Of a stretch of DNA of 64,000 nt, positions 62,625 through 64,000 are shown piece after piece. Within the stretch, counting starts at the first letter, position 1. Each line of letters begins with the position of its first letter. The position numbers and the translations under genes were made by a program. The notes beneath the pieces are model-generated. The model had not been told where the DNA came from, searched no databases, and saw only the letters and a list, made by a program, of their open reading frames with translations. The stretch spans positions 1 to 64,000 of the forward strand of contig JANQEL010000235.1 of the NCBI GenBank assembly GCA_028278345.1, written 5' to 3'. This DNA is from Myxococcota bacterium. Its GTDB lineage: Bacteria > Myxococcota_A > UBA9160 > UBA4427.

Positions 62625-64000
62625 ATGAAAAAGCGAAGAAAGTCCTGGCGAGCCAACAACCCTCTTTCCGCCCGCAAGCGCCGCCGCGAATGGGTTGGCG
62701 GTCGCTTCTCGGGCCGCCTACCGCAACTCGCCGAGCCCTCCGATGGCCCCGGCCCCGATCTGGTGCTGTGGTACGAGCCGGCCAAGAGCCAGCTGGTTTC
62801 GAGTGTTCTCGCGGAACCCGGATCGGATGAAGCGGCACTCGCGAACTGCCTCCTCGAAGGCATGGAGAATCCACTCCAGGGGCGCCCCCGCATGCCCAAG
62901 AGCGTTCGAGTCGCCGAACCTGCAGAAGCCGAGCTGTTGCGCCCGATGCTCACGGCGGAGATCCAGGTTCGCGTGGCTCCGACTCCTGAGCTCGAGCCGA
63001 TCATCCGCGATCTGGTCGAGAACCTCCCGGATGCAGACGAAGTCTTTTCTCACTCGGCGGGCTACGAGGCATCGCCCCGCCACATCGAGCGGCTGTTCAA
63101 AGCGGCTTGTGCGCTCCATGTCGCGCAACCGTGGGACGTCTTGCAGTACACCCAGCTGATCCAGGTGGCAGTTCCCGCCTATGGGATCGAAGACGCCTCG
63201 CTGATCTTCAGCGGGCGCGAGGGGGATGAGCAACCAGGCCTGCGCTTCTTCTTCACGTACGACGAACTCGTCGAGTTTCTGGAACACGAATGCCAGGTTG
63301 CCGATGGTGTTCGCGAGCCGGAAAGCCTTGCGGATGTCGGATGGCTCGAGGTCGGCTTCGCACCGGGCGAGCTGCTGCACCCCGCCACGCGCGCCGCGAT
63401 CGATCGCAACGGTTGGCCACTTCCTGTCCCGAACGTCTACCCCTTTGCGATGCAACACCTGGGAGGAAGGCACCCAGAACCCGCCCTCGAAGAAGACATC
63501 GAAGTGCTTACCGCAACGATGGAGGCGGTGGCCCAATTCATTTCCGAGCATCACGAAGCGCTGTTGGGTGAGAGCAGCGCGCCTCTGGATCGCAAGGCGG
63601 TTCGCGGGCGCTACGTGTGCGCGCACGGGCTCGAAGTTCGTGTGATTGCGAATTTCGACGATGAAGTCGACGCCACAGCCGTCGAGATCGGTAGTACCGC
63701 TGCCGCCGCCGAGGACGCCGCCTCCGAGATCGAATTTCGTCTTGTCAACCGCTTCATCAAGTTCGCCCAGGATCGCTTTGGCGAGCGATGGTCGCGGTTC
63801 GAAGAACTATTCGAGTACGACCTCTCGCCAGGCTCGCCCGCCCTGGGGTTCGCGCTGCCGTGGGCGGTCTATCACTTCGAAGTAGACGAAATGCCCGTTG
63901 TGGCTCATTACCTGGAGGCCGACGGTGGAGACCTGAAGCCGGAAGAGCGCTCGTGGGTCGAGGCACAGCAACGAAGTTGGGTCTCGCTGTGGGAGGTGCG
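62625..64000 (+). CDS. SEC-C-like protein, cut by the window end
   Basis: From the ATG at 62625 the frame is open to the end of the window (458 codons seen). It has an early basic segment (KKRRKSW, RKRRREW). It also has a long region of mixed folds, and near the end 'PWAVYHFEVDEMPVVAHYL' and 'KPEERSWVEAQQRSWVSLWEV', a pattern I associate with proteins that end in a SEC-C zinc motif. The expected SEC-C cysteines lie beyond the window. Divergent from the DUF2779 gene with about 180 bases between. Confidence 0.75.
   Translation, partial: MKKRRKSWRANNPLSARKRRREWVGGRFSGRLPQLAEPSDGPGPDLVLWYEPAKSQLVSSVLAEPGSDEAALANCLLEGMENPLQGRPRMPKSVRVAEPAEAELLRPMLTAEIQVRVAPTPELEPIIRDLVENLPDADEVFSHSAGYEASPRHIERLFKAACALHVAQPWDVLQYTQLIQVAVPAYGIEDASLIFSGREGDEQPGLRFFFTYDELVEFLEHECQVADGVREPESLADVGWLEVGFAPGELLHPATRAAIDRNGWPLPVPNVYPFAMQHLGGRHPEPALEEDIEVLTATMEAVAQFISEHHEALLGESSAPLDRKAVRGRYVCAHGLEVRVIANFDDEVDATAVEIGSTAAAAEDAASEIEFRLVNRFIKFAQDRFGERWSRFEELFEYDLSPGSPALGFALPWAVYHFEVDEMPVVAHYLEADGGDLKPEERSWVEAQQRSWVSLWEV

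Overview
The window looks like chromosome of an uncultured bacterium of moderately high GC (roughly 55-62% by eye, higher over 31-40 kb). The mix of a multihaem cytochrome, a giant thrombospondin-3/dockerin/beta-helix lipoprotein, FlgD-like Ig domains, an RHS protein and a SEC-C-like protein recalls deltaproteobacterial lineages (Myxococcota, Desulfobacterota, Binatota). That placement is inference; no rRNA, tRNA or other phylogenetic marker was found.

Layout. (1) 0-17.2 kb is an envelope and surface locus. It holds a divergent lipoprotein with a cohesin-like region, an octahaem (possibly nonahaem) cytochrome c, then a run of mostly overlapping genes: a 2139-residue dockerin/TSP3/beta-helix lipoprotein, a TolB-like propeller lipoprotein, a secreted FlgD-Ig protein, an RHS protein with a variable C-terminal tip, and a small helical protein that could be its immunity protein. 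(2) 17.5-22.3 kb holds a pentapeptide-repeat membrane protein and, facing it, a tight four-gene operon: winged-helix-like protein, membrane protein, PD-(D/E)XK nuclease, and a protein with the exact zinc-ligand spacing of tRNA-guanine transglycosylases. I did not recognise this combination as a named system and rate it the best candidate for something undescribed. (3) 22.5-27.1 kb resembles a satellite or integrative replicon: an AlpA-like protein, a primase-TOPRIM-RepA-like helicase, and an iteron-like cluster with a large palindrome. (4) 27.4-58.9 kb is a defence island. It has a PLD-like protein, a type I restriction system (HsdR fused to an AlbA_2 domain, HsdS, HsdM) with an AbiE toxin-antitoxin pair inside the operon, an hsdM remnant, a NucS-like nuclease, a 1711-residue exonuclease-RecQ-UvrD fusion, a PLD-helicase-DUF3427 protein and a frameshifted phosphorothioate-type HNH restriction enzyme. 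Embedded at 47.9-53.4 kb is a six-gene coupled operon (radical SAM enzyme, three-part ABC importer, unknown protein, mannitol-dehydrogenase-like protein) that fits no system I know. (5) 59-64 kb holds ordinary small genes: a GNAT-like protein, two unknowns, a DUF2779 nuclease-like protein and a SEC-C-like protein that runs off the end.

Signs of turnover are an IS66 transposase scar, the hsdM scar, a truncated or frameshifted small membrane protein, and a pair of short direct repeats at 30.89 and 54.70 kb resembling the 3' end of a tRNA/tmRNA. These may be relics of att sites bounding a 23.8-kb insertion. No intact integrase, CRISPR array or RNA gene was seen.
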